Below, in pieces: positions 35,206-48,429 of a DNA stretch of 64,000 nucleotides. The stretch is taken from NCBI GenBank assembly GCA_949317995.1, contig OX439044.1, positions 29,646,733-29,710,732 of the forward strand. The letters are read 5' to 3'. The stretch's first letter is position 1, and each line of letters opens with the position of its first letter. This stretch comes from Acholoe squamosa (lineage: Eukaryota > Annelida > Polychaeta > Phyllodocida > Polynoidae). The notes under the pieces were generated by a model, which was given only the letters and a program-made list of their open reading frames with translations, was not told the DNA's origin and ran no database searches. A program made the position numbers and the translations under genes.

Positions 35206-36663
35206 CAGAGGAAAACCATTAATCACAGGCTGATGTACCCTTTAAGAACCACTGCTGCCCTTAGGCAGCACCTCCAAAATACAACTGTTATCTCAGGGCA
35301 GCACCAAAAAGAAGCCTAAGTTCAGCACCGCGAAGTGGCTGACATCTTCATTGGTGTCCATATCAGTAAAAGATTATGTCCGGGCAAATATAAAGGTGCA
35401 TTCACATGTGTCCTAGTCAGCAAAGCAAACACTTTCATTATAATTGTAAGTTTTATAACCCATAACTACTATTCTAGAGCAGCATTATGTTAGGGCCTTT
35501 CTGCTGCACCAGGCCAAATGCAGTCAAATGGTTAGGCCTTTTATCCACTGTCTGTACCAAACATAATGGACACATTTTCTCACAGTCTGCTTAAACCATA
35601 AGTCCACTGCCTATACTTTCTAGGAGGAGAATATTTTATCCTAGTCTTCCAGTATTCAACTGCCACAGATGGTCCTTTGCCATGCTTAAGCTGGAATTCC
35701 GCTCTCTGCATCAGATAGAGGAGAAACCTTTTGAATATTCTGCTTAAGCTAGCATCAATTACAGTGAGTGATTGTCATGAATGCTAGCTGTAGATATGGC
35801 ATTAATAATTCGTTATTCAATCACTTCCATCAATGCTTTATACACCAAAAACAGAGGTAGTACAAAAGACAGAACGTCTTTCCCTTTTCTTTCCTGGTGG
35901 TGTGCCATGAATACAGTTACGATAAGTTTACCCTTCATCTTCCCATCATCCCTGCATACCGCACTTTTAGCCAAGGGATCGAAAATGGTTAGGCACCAAA
36001 TTACGCTGGAAGATAGATTAGATTATGGCCTCTAGGATCTATTTACTTAGATTACCACCAGCCTGCCCTTAACCACTGCAGAGTTAACCATGTATGGAGA
36101 GATTATAGCCATCTAGCCCTCGCTGCCTCCAGCGCAATTCCTGCCACCCTAATGCCATTGTAGCTGGAAACGCGTATGCAGCCAAACCATTTCTATTAGG
36201 GAATTAGATAGCGGCCACCCAGACCTGTTCAATCTCTTATCTCCATGTGTGCTTACCTTTGAGTAATTCTGTTATCAGGGCCCTGTCATATCTGTATCCC
36301 TATTACTGGGAAGAGGCTGCTTGATGTTGGAAATACCGATTTTATGGGGCTGCATATTATTGCTAATGTCTCCCATTAACCATTTTCCTATGCTTTTCCG
36401 TTGGTTGTGTCCACATCATTCACTATTAGAGTCATTGGACAAATCTAATCAGCGAGACACTCCAGTTGTGTTCAATTGGTACGGCATGGTGATGGGATTG
36501 GTCGCAGAAAGTCCCTGCTTTTGACTCAGCAATGAGCTACTGTATACTGTACTCATTAGACTTGACTGAATGCAGAAGAAACGCTATACTGTTCCTGCAT
36601 TATGCCGATCCTTCGGGGGGGGTGTCAATTCTGCATAATACACAGATACAATGAGGACAAATT
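35206..36663. other. non-coding DNA with a diverged repeat copy
   Basis: Positions about 35520-35835 look like an older, more diverged copy of the preceding element (shared CCGCTCTCTGCA, a GTCTTC stretch and a degraded TGGCATTAA...ATTCAATCACTTCC end). Nothing else is recognised. Confidence 0.4.
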
Positions 36664-36840
36664 TGCATCTCCAGCATCAATGCACTAGCTGGTTAGACTT
36701 GACAAGCCTACATTCATGTGTCATAAAGATAAATGTGCATCGGCAGCAGTATTGCACTATGTGGTTAGACTTGCCAAGCCTGCAATCATGTATCACAAGG
36801 ATAGATGTGCATCGCCAGCAGTATTGCACTAATGCGGTTA
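36664..36840. repeat. 72-bp tandem repeat, about 2.5 units
   Basis: Units start at 36664, 36736 and 36808. Landmarks are TGCATC..CAGCA, then TTGCACTA, then GGTTAGACTTG(A/C)CAAGCCT, and an ATAAATG/ATAGATG end. Confidence 0.8.
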
Positions 36841-37059
36841 TGGGATAAGGGACTTCCGTGTGCATCCATTGCTGTAAAACCCCAGAGGTGTGTGAGGAAA
36901 TGAACAGATTAGACATCTCACTAAAGCTCTATAAATCCCATGAGTATAGGAAATGTTTGTAGGCAATCCCAAACCCTATACACTGTAGCGTTTCTGTACC
37001 ACCAGCTTAGTTTATTGGAGGTATGCAATTGGATAACAGAGCGAAATTCTTGTACATCA

Positions 37060-37124
37060 TACATTGAGTAGCGCCCGGTGCTACTCAATGTATCTGCAAT
37101 TGAGGGTGATCGTCAATTGCAGAT
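37060..37124. repeat. two adjoining perfect hairpins
   Basis: Hairpin one: arms 37060-37072 (TACATTGAGTAGC) and 37080-37092, 13 bp, 7-nt loop. Hairpin two: arms 37092-37103 (ATCTGCAATTGA) and 37113-37124, 12 bp, 9-nt loop. They abut at a shared base and could extrude side by side. Confidence 0.8.
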
Positions 37125-37488
37125 CTACGTAGTTAGTATTTGGTAATACTCTTTAATGTCATTTAAAAGGGTCACTTCCAAAAACTATATCATCACCAAT
37201 TCTACAGCTGTTTATCCCACACCGATGTGCTTGAAAATCATTGTTATGATTAGGTATAGATTGATATTCCGCCATTAATGTTCACTCATTAACGTATAAT
37301 TTTTAGTTGATTTCTCAAATTTTCACTGAAAACTCTAAAAGCAGAAAAAGTCGACAGTACTGGCGACTCTATATGTCATCATAATTTGCAGCGGCACTGT
37401 GGCGTTAAAAATGTGCTAGGCATGAGGATACCATGTATTCAATCTGGCTAATTTCACATAGTCTTTATCCCGTCTACCAATCATCAAG

Positions 37489-37674
37489 TACCGTAATGGC
37501 CCGGGCACTCATAAATTTCAATACCTCCTTACCCCCGGCCCTCATTTGAGACAGGCGCTTATTTGAATACTGTTTTCAGTGCTTAAGATTCCTTTCAATA
37601 CCCCTGTACCCCCGGCACTTATTCAAGACCAGCGCTTATTTGAGACCCTGGCGCTTAAATGGGCCAATACGGTA
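37489..37674. repeat. 186-bp element with TACCGTAATGGCCC ends
   Basis: Terminal inverted repeats TACCGTAATGGCCC and GGGCCAATACGGTA. The interior repeats the phrase GCGCTTATTTGA and related CCCCCGGCACTTATT. This resembles a short repeat I have seen in many invertebrate genomes, usually as a MITE. Confidence 0.65.
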
Positions 37675-38147
37675 TTATCTTTGTTGTGAGTGCACTACAC
37701 TGCATGTTAAAAAATTCCCTAAATTTAGCATGGAAACTCTGTAAAACTATACGGTGATTCACCATTATTTAAAAGAACGGTATTTCCCTATGATAATGGT
37801 GTTTCAGCCTCCTCAGGTTCACTGTATCGTGATTCTCGCAGTTTTCTACGGGAATTCACCATATTTTTATGATGATTCACTGGCAATGCAGGTGCCAGTC
37901 AATCACCGTTTTTTAGGGAAATTATTTTTATTGTGTACCCATTACAGATGGTCCCCATCTTTCTAAATCGAGTAATAGACACAAGTTCGTATCTATGATC
38001 TGTTTACTTTTTATATGAACATTAATTCCTCAAGTTTTCTTTCAAGAGAATAATTATGGATGCAACAGATGTATTCTTCTATGCATTTTCCAAACAGATT
38101 CTTTGACATTCAAGATTGATATATCACTGAAGATATTAGTCAATTCC

Positions 38148-38293
38148 TTTAGATATTGTTGATACAGAATTGCATAGCAGAGACCTGTACAGGCAGTAAC
38201 TTTGTATCATATGAGAGGGGTTTAGATATTGTTGATAAAGAATTGCATAGCAGAGACCTCTAGAGGCAATACCTTTGTACTATATTAGAGAGG
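38148..38293. repeat. 73-bp tandem duplication
   Basis: Units starting at 38148 and 38221 share TTTAGATATTGTTGATA and AGAATTGCATAGCAGAGACC, then diverge slightly in a GGCA(G/A)TA(A/C) segment. Confidence 0.8.
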
Positions 38294-38400
38294 TTAAGAT
38301 CACAATGTGCACGGCAACGTGTACGTCTAGAATGATAGAAAATGGTAGGCTAGACGTCACCGTACAGGTTATACAAGTAATCAAATCTCAACCTCTCTAT
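38284..38400. repeat. imperfect inverted repeat
   Basis: Outer arms TAGAGAGGTTAAGAT and ATCTCAACCTCTCTA. Inner partial arms GTACGTCTAG and CTAGACGTCACCGTAC. Possibly a small foldback element adjoining the 73-bp tandem. Confidence 0.5.
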
Positions 38401-41136
38401 TTACTACGGTATGTCGATTTGTCATTTAGGTCGTGAACAAGGTATCATCTGTAGTGACGACCTTCCCATAGGTCTGAGTTTTCAGTATAATGTATAGATT
38501 GGCCAAATCAGACCTAGTATTTAACATATTGTTACCTACTTTCGCCTTATCCATGCATTCCTTTGCTTATTTTCCAGATGTTATCTGATGTGGTGAGCCA
38601 ATGTCCTGGCGGGAGTCGCCAAAGCGGAAACGGTCACTCATCTTTCAGTATGAATTGATATCTCAATGGAGCCAAAGATAAGGAATATGTATGGAGTCAA
38701 ACCTGCTTGAATAACCTTTGTGAAGTAAATCAGGATGAACGACCTAAAACCAGTTACCATCAAGAAACTGCAAACCTGCTTATAGTTATAATCAAAATAA
38801 ATTCTTTCCCTTTATCCCATTAATCCTCAAACTGAGTCATTGCCATGTGCTATGACTCACGGCAGTGACGATGTGCAAAACCAAAACCAATGCGCGAACA
38901 TATATGTCATGCGCATGCATCAATGAAAAAGATCATGGGTTCCACATTTGTACATAAGTATGTACAATTTCATAAATGCGGGTGTTTTATTTATAATTGT
39001 ACACGAGAGATTTGGCTTCCTCAAAACTCTCAACTTGTCAACCTTAGCCCACAAGATATGATAGATTGAAATCTGCCAGCTATCATTCCCTTCTGTGAAT
39101 ATACTGAAATCACCACTGAGAGACCTATATCAAAACCTATTGCCAAATATCCCTAATGCCATAGCTGCAGCAACAGCTTCTTCTAGACTTGTCCACGTCT
39201 TTGCATCTTTGCCATGTGTTATATTCTGTCTCAACTATGTATAAGCATTTACGTTTACTTTAAAATGGACTGCATACTAAATATATTTTCTTACAATAAT
39301 GATCATTTCCATTGTGCAAGTCTGTATAAGATATGGTGAAATGGAAAATTGTAAGAAACCCTATTACCAATAATCAAAACCAAAGACATTTCTGACGTAT
39401 CATAGTGTTCAAGAATGCAAGAGATGCCACTTTTAAATGCCAAAAGAAAAGTGCTAGATGTTATAATCATACAACGAATTACTATTGCATAATGGATTTA
39501 TGAGACTGGTAGATCAATTGTTATAAATTGGTCACCACTTTCAAAGTTTGATTGGAAGAGGCAGAATTTGTTATTTCTATCATCTTTAAAATGGGGAATG
39601 TAAGTCCTCTACTAGAAATAATTGCGTATTACCTCCAGGAGTCAAACTCAAATATAATTTACAAATTTGTATCATATTTCAGCTTATTCTCTGTCTGCAT
39701 CCTGCCATTTATTTCATGATTATAAAACTATGTCAAGCATTAGTCAGCGACAACCCCAAAATGAAAACCAAAAAAGGGCACCAGATTAACTAAACGCTTA
39801 TCTACATCGGGTACAATCGGTGCCTTGATTGAGTGCCTTAGTTTCACAGCAATATTCGCAAAAGCTTGACTACCTTTGGACAAGAAGTTACAAATGTAGG
39901 AGAATGTTTGTATGAGGATCGAAAAAAAGATAAATAAAAATATACAACAAGATGACATTGTCTTAAACGATAATTACTCATAATTCTTTCATGGTTGTTC
40001 ACATATTGCATGTATATATGTATATTATATATACCTTTGAAAAGTAGTACAGCTGGGAATTGTAATCTTATTAGCTCTACTTTAGTTGGTTTATTTTTAC
40101 AGACTCTACCAATATCATATCGTAAGGATGATATAAGGTGATGATTAAATGCCACCCATAGGCAGTGAGGGGTCATGCGGGTCACAAAGAACTGACTGAA
40201 ATAGAAATAAAGATAAAATGAGAAGTAGTTTCTCATATAGAAATGCCAATTTCGGCTGGGTTTAAAGGCTCAAATCTTAGTTGCATCCAAAATTGAAAAA
40301 AAAATCACATGAAACATGAGGGGTAGGGGGGGGGGGAATGGTATCACCATGAATTGGGATATATTACCGGGTCACCATTCAAGCAAACATCAGTTGAATG
40401 GTGTATTGGTTAGATGGGGGTAACCAAAGACATTATCCAATTATATTCGGATAGATTATCTCATCTGGATGAATATTTGTCAAAATCGAGGGTAAATGTA
40501 TTGAGAGGGGGTGGTGAACGAATCATGGAGAAAACACCAATTAAAAGGCACAGCTTTGAAACATGGGTAAGGAGTTAGTCCGGGTAGATTGTCCACATAC
40601 ATGTTCATTATAATTATGTAAATGTGTTGTATGTAAGTTTTACAACTTCCTGACAATTAAAAGTGGATGAAATTCAGATAAATCCATGCTGAGAATAATT
40701 CAGGGATCTGCCATTTGTGAAGGCTACCCCGACCGAGATGGTGTTGCACTATTATTTTATCCCTATAGGCAATTTCTGATAGTGGGTCGGTCACACCACC
40801 AGTGGCAGTCAAAGGAACCATCTTATGTATAATGAAATATGAGGCTTTTCTATGGGATAGGACATAGCAAAAAGCGCCAGGCTCAGAGGTATTGAAAATC
40901 ATTACTTTATCAAGTATATAACGCACTATCTACCGTATATCAATAATTTTGTTCCTGAGTATAAACCTCTAACCCATCTTAAGTGAGGATAGCCCTTTGC
41001 TGCGCCTAGTAATACTAGTAGAATCTGTCTGAAATCAGGATCAGGGTGTGCCTTATGGGCAAGGGCTTTATACCATATGCCAGTACTAATTCCTTCATAA
41101 AGTTCAAGCATCAAATTCAGCTTATAAATGTGTTAA

Positions 41137-41345
41137 ACATGAGTGAGTAAGTGAGTAATAGAGGTTTAACGCCATTTCGACAGCTAAGGTCATATTCATG
41201 GCGAGAACTATATTACACAATTTCACAGAGGAATGTGTCAGTGCCCACGCATATGTGCGCCAAACACATCCTGAGGGGATAGGAAAGAGGAGAAATAGAC
41301 CCTTTTAAGTGGGCTAGGGAGGCCCGGTGTTAAGCATGAAACCAG
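41137..41345 (+). repeat. dispersed ACTC-repeat element, copy 2 (direct)
   Basis: Begins GAGTGAGTAAGTGAGTAA and continues with GGTTTAACGCCATTTCGACA and TCATATTCATGGCGAGAAC. It ends near GTGGGCTAGGG. Partner of the inverted copy at 34985-35205. Confidence 0.7.
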
Positions 41346-42317
41346 GGTGTGTCGTTTATCTCAAGTTGAATAAGACAGCTCCATAGGTTTGACCAAGAAG
41401 CTCCGCATCGCCCCCTCCCCCTCCAGTGTGGTAACCCCACCCTGTATCGCACTTCCAAGTAAGGCATCACACATGATCACATTGCTGAGATTTTGAACAT
41501 ATCTGGCCAAAACAACTTGAGATAGATAAAGCCTAAAATTTAATGAGAACTCGAAGTGGAACCTTACTACTGAGGGTTATCATACTTGGCTTCACTTCTT
41601 GTAATAACCCTCATTGGTGACCAATTCTCATGCACCTTTGTATATGTACACGATGTGTGCTCTGTAATCCTCACATTAACCAGGGACCTACGCTGGGCAT
41701 CTGCGGTCTGTATAACTATCAGTGATAACATCTGTATAACTACCGCAGGCATAGGGCTCCACCCCCAACCCCTCTCCCCTTACTTCCTCCTGTGTCAAGG
41801 TCAGGTGACAGACAGGGAGAGGGAGGATTACAGAAATATAATCTTGTTATATCAGAAAGATTCTTATCCTAATCCCTTAATTGGAGGTGATTAGTGGATG
41901 TTTATTCTGCACTCTGTCTGCATGTCTCATTCTCATTTCACACTCTCTCCCCACATATTCAGATAACCTATCAGTGATAACATCTGCTGGGAGAGTGTGC
42001 TCACTCATGCACATCCAACAGTTTCCAACAAGTTGGCCAAGGCTTCCACCTGCCCCATATGTAGTGGGGGAGAAGCGGGAGCGGAATTCAGGGGTAGGTT
42101 TCCAGCCTACCAGGGACCCACTCAGTGAAGTGCATTTGTAACACTAGGTGGCCCTGCTGTGAATCACTAACTTTTTGTAGTGCCCCTGCCAATGGTGCCA
42201 CGTACGCCATGCAAGGGCAATCATTACATTGTTTCTACTTTTAGCTCTCTCCACTCAGGCAAAACAAACACATAGGCCTACGTGGTGGTCTTAGGATACC
42301 ATATACTGTATATACAT

Positions 42318-42393
42318 AGTCCACTAGGCCTCTGTCGGCCGATTAAGCTATACACATCTTATGTTAAATATGGTGACAGAGGCCTAGTGGACT
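42318..42393. repeat. 76-bp foldback mini-element, copy 1
   Basis: Perfect 19-bp arms AGTCCACTAGGCCTCTGTC (42318-42336) and its complement (42375-42393) around a 38-bp core. The same arms at the same total length, with a different core, occur at 59064-59139. Confidence 0.8.
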
Positions 42394-43591
42394 ACGGGTA
42401 TAAGGGTATAGGTTGTTTGTTTTCATCCCCAGCTAGGTATTTCTCAAACACTACGATCTGAGCCTCCCCACTATGTATTGAACACCCCCTACGATCCTGT
42501 CAGATCATAGTAAGGGGGAGTGGGTGACCCTGTATTAGCTACGATTGCCTATACAGGTACATGTCTTTCCCCTCTATATCTGCACCAATTGTAGTGATTG
42601 ATCCTGTCAACCTAAGAATGCCCTTCCGATCCAGGTCAGGGTGGTACGATTTGGGGCTGCCCAAAACTTAGCATTTGAGAAATGACTTCCTGGATAACAA
42701 TGTTCTTACCATGGGCTCTACCTCGAGATGGCGCCACTGTCTGATAATCACTAATGCACTGGCTAATAGGAGGGTGAGCAGGCTTAGGGGTAAACCTGAC
42801 ACCAGTTACCCCTTACGCTGGTCCCCGCAGGTATTTGAGGGCATAATACCCGCTGGCCATGCCTGATGACATTCTCCCCAGATCATGGGGAGAAGTACTC
42901 TTGAACTCCACTAGATGGGAGTTTTTCTATTCTTCAATCACAGACTATATCCAAACATCTGTATAGGAGAGACAGGTTAACCCTTGGGGTACTAGGGTGC
43001 CCTCTTGTGAGTAAGGGCTAAAACAGGGGATGATTGACAGCTAACTTCTTAGACATGGCCTGCCTCTATGATGTCCCCAACATAGAGGTAGGTCGCCAGC
43101 CAAGTTACCCCTCACCCCAGCAGATTGATAATTTACACATAGTTATCATGAGAATTTGATGGGGAATAAGCTATGGCCTGAAGCTGAGTATTCAATAAAG
43201 ATATTGCAGTGATCTGTTCATGCTGACATACATTTACTAGGGAGAAAGCAGGTGTTCATTCCAGCCAACACCAATGACACCAGTTACCCCTCACCTGGAA
43301 TCCAGGAAGTGTCTGACTGCAGACCTGGTATACATGCTCAGTGGCTAAGCTCCTCCCCATAACCTGAATGTAAACATGGACCTTGTTGACATATGCTTTG
43401 TGAGTAAGGCAAATAAGCTATGAATGGATGATTCCCTTTGAGAAAAATGAATTTGATTCTTTCCCATGAGATATTTTGGATGGTATGTGTAAATGATTTT
43501 GGGTGACATTGTCTAGAAACGATTCACCTAAACAAAAAGGTCTTGGGGCAAGACTGAGGACTACAGAATGACACCATCTACCCCACACCAG
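42394..43591. other. non-coding DNA
   Basis: No recognised gene or repeat. Several short open frames are without family resemblance. Confidence 0.5.
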
Positions 43592-43941
43592 TAGGGAGTG
43601 GTCATTTAATAGGGAGTGTTATTTAAAGGGAGTATTCATTATTTAACAACGGGGGGGTGCTGGTTGGTTTGATGGGGGGCATCAAAATTTCAGACCCCTC
43701 CGGAGGGGCGGGATTAAAAAGATTTTGACCCCTCTTGAGGGGGGCTAACAACGTTTACTCTCTTTTTAGCAAAAACGCCAGCAACCTACTACAGATTAAA
43801 GAGGGGCCCGAAATTTCTCCGCGCCTCTGGTACGGGGGCCGCAATAAATTGTGACTGCATTCAGGGGGGGTGTAAAACATTTTCGCGCATCCGTGCAAAT
43901 AACAACCAGCACCCCTGTTGATAAATAATGACCACTCCCTA
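43592..43941. repeat. foldback element with nested inverted ends
   Basis: Outer ends TAGGGAGTGGTCATTTA and AATGACCACTCCCTA are inverted repeats. Nested inside are CATTATTTAACAACGGGG...GTGCTGGTTG and CAACCAGCACCCCTGTTG...ATAATG. The interior is G-rich with repeated GAGGGGCCCG-like phrases. Confidence 0.65.
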
Positions 43942-44270
43942 AAAAACTTACTCTTTTTAGCAACAAAAACTGTGCGCTACTACATGTCAAAGAGGGGCGT
44001 GCAAATTCTGTTCATCATTAGGGGGGGGCGTAATAATCTGTCGCACATCCTTGTCAAATTTGAATGTGCCTCCAGTACCAGGTATGGGGGGGCACAAATA
44101 TTTGGACCGTCGAGGGCGGGAGTCTACTGGTACTGTTGGGGCATAACATTTTCAATAGCCTGCTTAAATTTATGCACCACCTCCCCAGCTGTTCATAAAT
44201 GATAGCAGTGGGGGGTGGGGGGGCAATAATTTTTAACACCTGTAGATCTACACTCTCCCTCCTAAAAAAT
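43942..44270. repeat. G-rich diverged repeats continuing from the foldback element
   Basis: CTCTTTTTAGCAA...CTACTACA...AAAGAGGGGC at 43951-44000 repeats the interior phrase at 43760-43810. Further GGGGGG-containing segments follow. Probably one or two decayed relatives of the preceding element. Confidence 0.45.
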
Positions 44271-46479
44271 CTTAAGGGGCCTCCATGATCTATGAGGCCA
44301 GTATCCTGGGTAGGTCACATGATTCTGTGCCCTGTAAGCCTAATCACAGACAAGCCTTTGGGCCTATATACCACCTACAGGCAAATCCACTGTTGCAACA
44401 GACCCAAGCAGAGCTAGGGCATAAATATTTTTTCTGTGAACACAAAAGAGGTGTAATAGTCAGTGGAACTACATCCTGCAACACCTTACATATTACTGTA
44501 TTTGTTAGTAGCCATATTGTATATATAATTCCACTGGAGTTAAGAGTGCTGATGCTATTGTGTTTTGTATACATTAAAATAAATTACATTTTACCATTTG
44601 TAGCCAACCTTTCACTAGTTTAAGGACAGAACCTGTAGGGAAACTCTCCCCATGAAATACCCTGCCATCTAGTGTGAAGATCATTCAGTGACCACATGGC
44701 CACAACAAAGCACAACAACATTGGCTCCGCCCACTTTCTAGACTAAAGCATGCAAGGAAAAATATAAGACACACAAAATATTCATTTTTAGGGAGGATGT
44801 GTCAACTAGATTTTAATATTTTAGCCATTTTCAATAAAAAATATTTTTTATTGCCCTTCACTGCAGATCTGCAACTTGACCTAGTTAGACCATTCATACT
44901 CTGATCTAGCTATACCCACACAGCCATTCTGAAACGTCGGTCGTGCTCTTGGTTCTTACAATAAGTTATAGCTATTCAACAGCCTTGAGATGGAAATTAT
45001 CTACCATTGAATTTTCCTGAACTACTCCAACTGGCCCAGAACTGGTACCATTTACCAAAGGTCTACCAATATGTAGGCCGAAATACCTGCCTGCTTACAG
45101 GCAGGATCCAACATGTATACAAGTCTATAGTGGCACAAACACATGGCTATTCTGAACTAAGTACTCAATGTTACTTCCTGGAAATTGTCCCTCCTATTCA
45201 CAAACATGTACTCTTCCTGTACAGCAACTTAAAGTGGTTGAAGCATGAAATATTTCCAATAAATCAAACATGTTTATGTTCAGAGTGCAGTCTCCAACAT
45301 GGAAGGCCATGCTGTTTACTGAGGAAAGCAGTTTTAGAAACGACCTGGATTATAAATTGTTGTGTGTATTTCAAGTGCTTTGTGCATTGAGAACATTTGG
45401 ATATGCATTGAGGGAAGTGTTGGTGGAAGTATTTGACCTGACAGTAAATACTTCTGTGAGAACTGGGCACTCAACCAATCTGGCAGAGTAGATAGACTAC
45501 CAACAGACACCTTTGGTCTCTGAGGTTCCCTCAGAGTGTCTACGGAGTACTAATTTGAAATGTCAGTAGTTTCGGTCAGGGTTGAATGAGTCTAAAATGA
45601 TAGTATTTGGAGAATAGCCTCTTATCTCTGTGTCTATGGTTTCTTTATCTGAAACATAGGTGATTGTGCTGGGTGTCACTTGCTCGCCCTAGCACTGGTC
45701 GAATACCAGACGAGTAAAGTCTAAACTGACCACAGATGGCTTTATATGTATGTACATCCTTTCATCACCAGGAGGCAGTGCTGTTCCTACCTCCTCTGTA
45801 TGGTACCTGGAATGATCATATTAGTGTCAGTGTGCCAGGATTGCTTATTGAAAGTCGTTGGTTACTTTCGGAGACTTCGTCATTATTGGAATAGCCCAAT
45901 CAGGATAGTTTAAAAAGAACAAAGACAGGAATTTACTGCCTGCCAGATGAAACTGTGACATCATCCAATGATGGTGTTGTGGTATGATCAGAGACCTTAC
46001 ACTAGGTAGTGGTATTATAATATAGTCTCTGGTATGATCATTATGATAAGGCAAGGTCGTTCCTAACTTATGATATGACGCATACACTGCAGAAATATGA
46101 CTGAACGTACTGGATATAATATCATGTGGGGAGGCTTTACAAGGGGCAAAAGATTGTCATACTGTCGGCGGCAGGTTCCTACGGTCCCTATGCCATGCTG
46201 TTGTTACACAGTTATCAGTGCCTAGCTAGCACCCTCCTTTCTTTTGCAAATATTTTGTTTCGTTTTTCCTCTCTATCATGGTCTGTCATCATTGAAGAGA
46301 AGGCTATCAGGCTTTGTTTTAAACCCCAAGTCAAGCGTCTCATCTTAACATCTTTAATGCACTTTATCAAAATCAGAATAGATATGGAAATGAATATAAT
46401 CTCTTTCCATCTCTGGTCGATCATGTGAAATAGCCAAATGCGCACTCCATGCGTTCACGAGGCAACCCCTACAAAACAA
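44271..46479. other. non-coding DNA with isolated open frames
   Basis: Open frames of 112 aa at 44285-44623 and 127 aa at 45007-45390 show no recognisable domain, signal or splice context. I treat both as chance frames. Confidence 0.45.
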
Positions 46480-46630
46480 TGTAACATTATAAGAAATTTA
46501 TTTCCCACCTTCTCATATAGGACCTCCAAAAAGTTGTTTTTTTACCTTAAAACGTTGGGATTAATCGAGTCGGCTAGACTCCTATAGTCCTATATGAGAA
46601 GGTGGGAAATAAATTTCTTATAATGTTACA
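46480..46630. mobile_element. MITE with perfect 44-bp terminal inverted repeats
   Basis: Arms 46480-46523 and 46587-46630 are exact complements over 44 bp, starting TGTAACATTATAAGAAATTT. The spacer is 63 bp. Zero mismatches imply a very recent insertion or active maintenance. A-rich and T-rich flanks make the target duplication unreadable. Confidence 0.85.
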
Positions 46631-47254
46631 TTTTTTTCATTGTCTGTTGGACACTGCGCTACAGAGAAACTACCAATGAAAAATTTGAATAACCTTATTT
46701 AGGGAATAAATGATAGATAGACATGAACTTGGTGGTTTTATCTGCATATGAATCCACGCGCTAAAGTGGATTTATCACTTATTGCCTTTATATCATAATT
46801 TCCACCATTAATTCTAATTATTTACCTGTAAAACTGGTGAAATTAGAGATTTCCTTTGCTATTGTGGAACCAACATGTCCTTACAACTTGTGAAGCTGCG
46901 ACAACAGCTCTATATCAAAGACTGATTAACGCCTTCTAATTGATTGGGTGTCCTTTTGTTGTGTTATTCCTGAGATGAAAGACTCCTAAAAGGAAAGATG
47001 GAAAACTTTTTTGGAATGCCACGCCCTATGAGTATACGTACCCGTAATACATAAGTAATGAAGTCAGGCGTCTTTACCCCTGCATATAAAAAAACGCACT
47101 TATTACATAAGTATATGGTAAGAAGGCAATGTGTATATTTGTAGAAGCAAGACTTTGGCAGTTCTATTTCACAGCATGCCTTTGTATGAAGTCTTCTCTT
47201 GTGCCATTCGTTTGTACCAAGTGCAAGGCGAAAGCATATGAAAGCCTAAAGGTT
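46631..47254. other. non-coding DNA
   Basis: No recognised feature. Confidence 0.5.
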
Positions 47255-47510
47255 AGATGATCAGGCAGGCATAGGGTAGATTAACCTAAAGACGGCCACA
47301 TACCTTGAGACGTCCACCAAACATAATTATTTGCCAGGAAAAATAAACTTACTCCTACATGAACATTGTGAAATCATTGATGAGCATTAAATCTACCAGT
47401 TTGTTATGTTGATTCAGTAGCAAAACCAATATTTATGACTATTTTTGAGGGGTGGACATCTCAAGGTATGTAGTCGTCTTTAGGTTAATCTACCCCACGT
47501 CCGATCATCT
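47255..47510. mobile_element. foldback MITE, about 256 bp
   Basis: Inverted ends of about 70 bp start at AGATGATC and GATCATCT. The best-preserved part of each arm is GGGTAGATTAACCTAAAGAC followed by GGCCACATACCTTGAGACGT, with a few mismatches. The interior is AT-rich without a frame. Confidence 0.75.
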
Positions 47511-48429
47511 GAGTGGTCTGAAAGGGGCCTCTCCAAGATGACATATTTAATTAGGCCTACCATTATATATATCGTGAAGATCATTGAATTTTGATTTAAG
47601 TTCAATCTTATGAAATCATGTGTAATCATTACTCTCAATGCAAAGTTATCCAGAATATTTAGCAATTGAATGGGGATATGGAATTGGGGATATTAATTTT
47701 TATTCCCTATATAGAAGCCCTTTAGTTATCATGTATCCATATTTTAGCTCAGGAGCTAGGATTGTGATGTAAAAGAAAACTGGTTGCATAATCTTTGAAG
47801 TAGTCTATTGTTTGAGAATTCACTAATGTGCCATCCTCTATACCGCGGGGAATGCAAAAGTAGCCCAAGTATAAATAGAGACAAACGTATTCTGCTTTAT
47901 TTTCAAACGAAAAAGATAAATGATATCATATCAATGTCCCCACTTCTGTCGTAAGCTGCATTCACGTATGAGCAGCCCGCCACGTGCCCGACTTCGGGGA
48001 AACTATAATCCACACCTAGGGCCTGAAAATTGGTATTTTAGTACTCTATAGGCTACTGCAGGGGTAGACACGAACATTGGCCCAGTGGCCAGTGGTCCTT
48101 ACTTTTAGCTGCGGGCCAGTGACTTTTTTTCTTAGATTTGATATCTAACAGTGCATTGCTATAATACAGGACTGCTGCCCTCGGAGGCCAAAGACCAAGT
48201 ATTGGGCTGATTGGGGCCAAGGTCAAACCTCCCCAATAATATCAGATCTGAAGTTTGGCCTAAGATTTTCAATCTGCTATAGCAAGACTAGACGTTCAAA
48301 TCCATAAAAAAAATTATTTGAGGCCTTCATACGAACATAGGGAAAGGGAACGCAGCATTCAATTTGACAGTTTTGCTAAAATGGTTTTCAAGCTATCTAT
48401 ATGGCCATAGACAGGCCCATCTGGAATTA
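47511..48429. other. non-coding DNA
   Basis: No recognised feature. Confidence 0.5.

Larger units (their letters stand above)
37675..42317. other. mostly featureless AT-rich DNA
   Basis: Contains the 73-bp tandem (38148-38293), an imperfect inverted repeat (38284-38400) and the ACTC-repeat element (41137-41345). Minus-strand frames at 39.74-40.24 kb are rich in aromatic residues, lack any recognisable domain and look accidental. Confidence 0.5.

Noticed and set aside
39740-40236. Two overlapping minus-strand frames rich in Phe/Tyr
   Set aside because: AT-rich composition explains them; no domain or splice pattern.
45007-45390. 127-aa open frame with scattered Cys/His
   Set aside because: Cysteines and histidines have no recognisable spacing, and no neighbouring exon or homologue is apparent.
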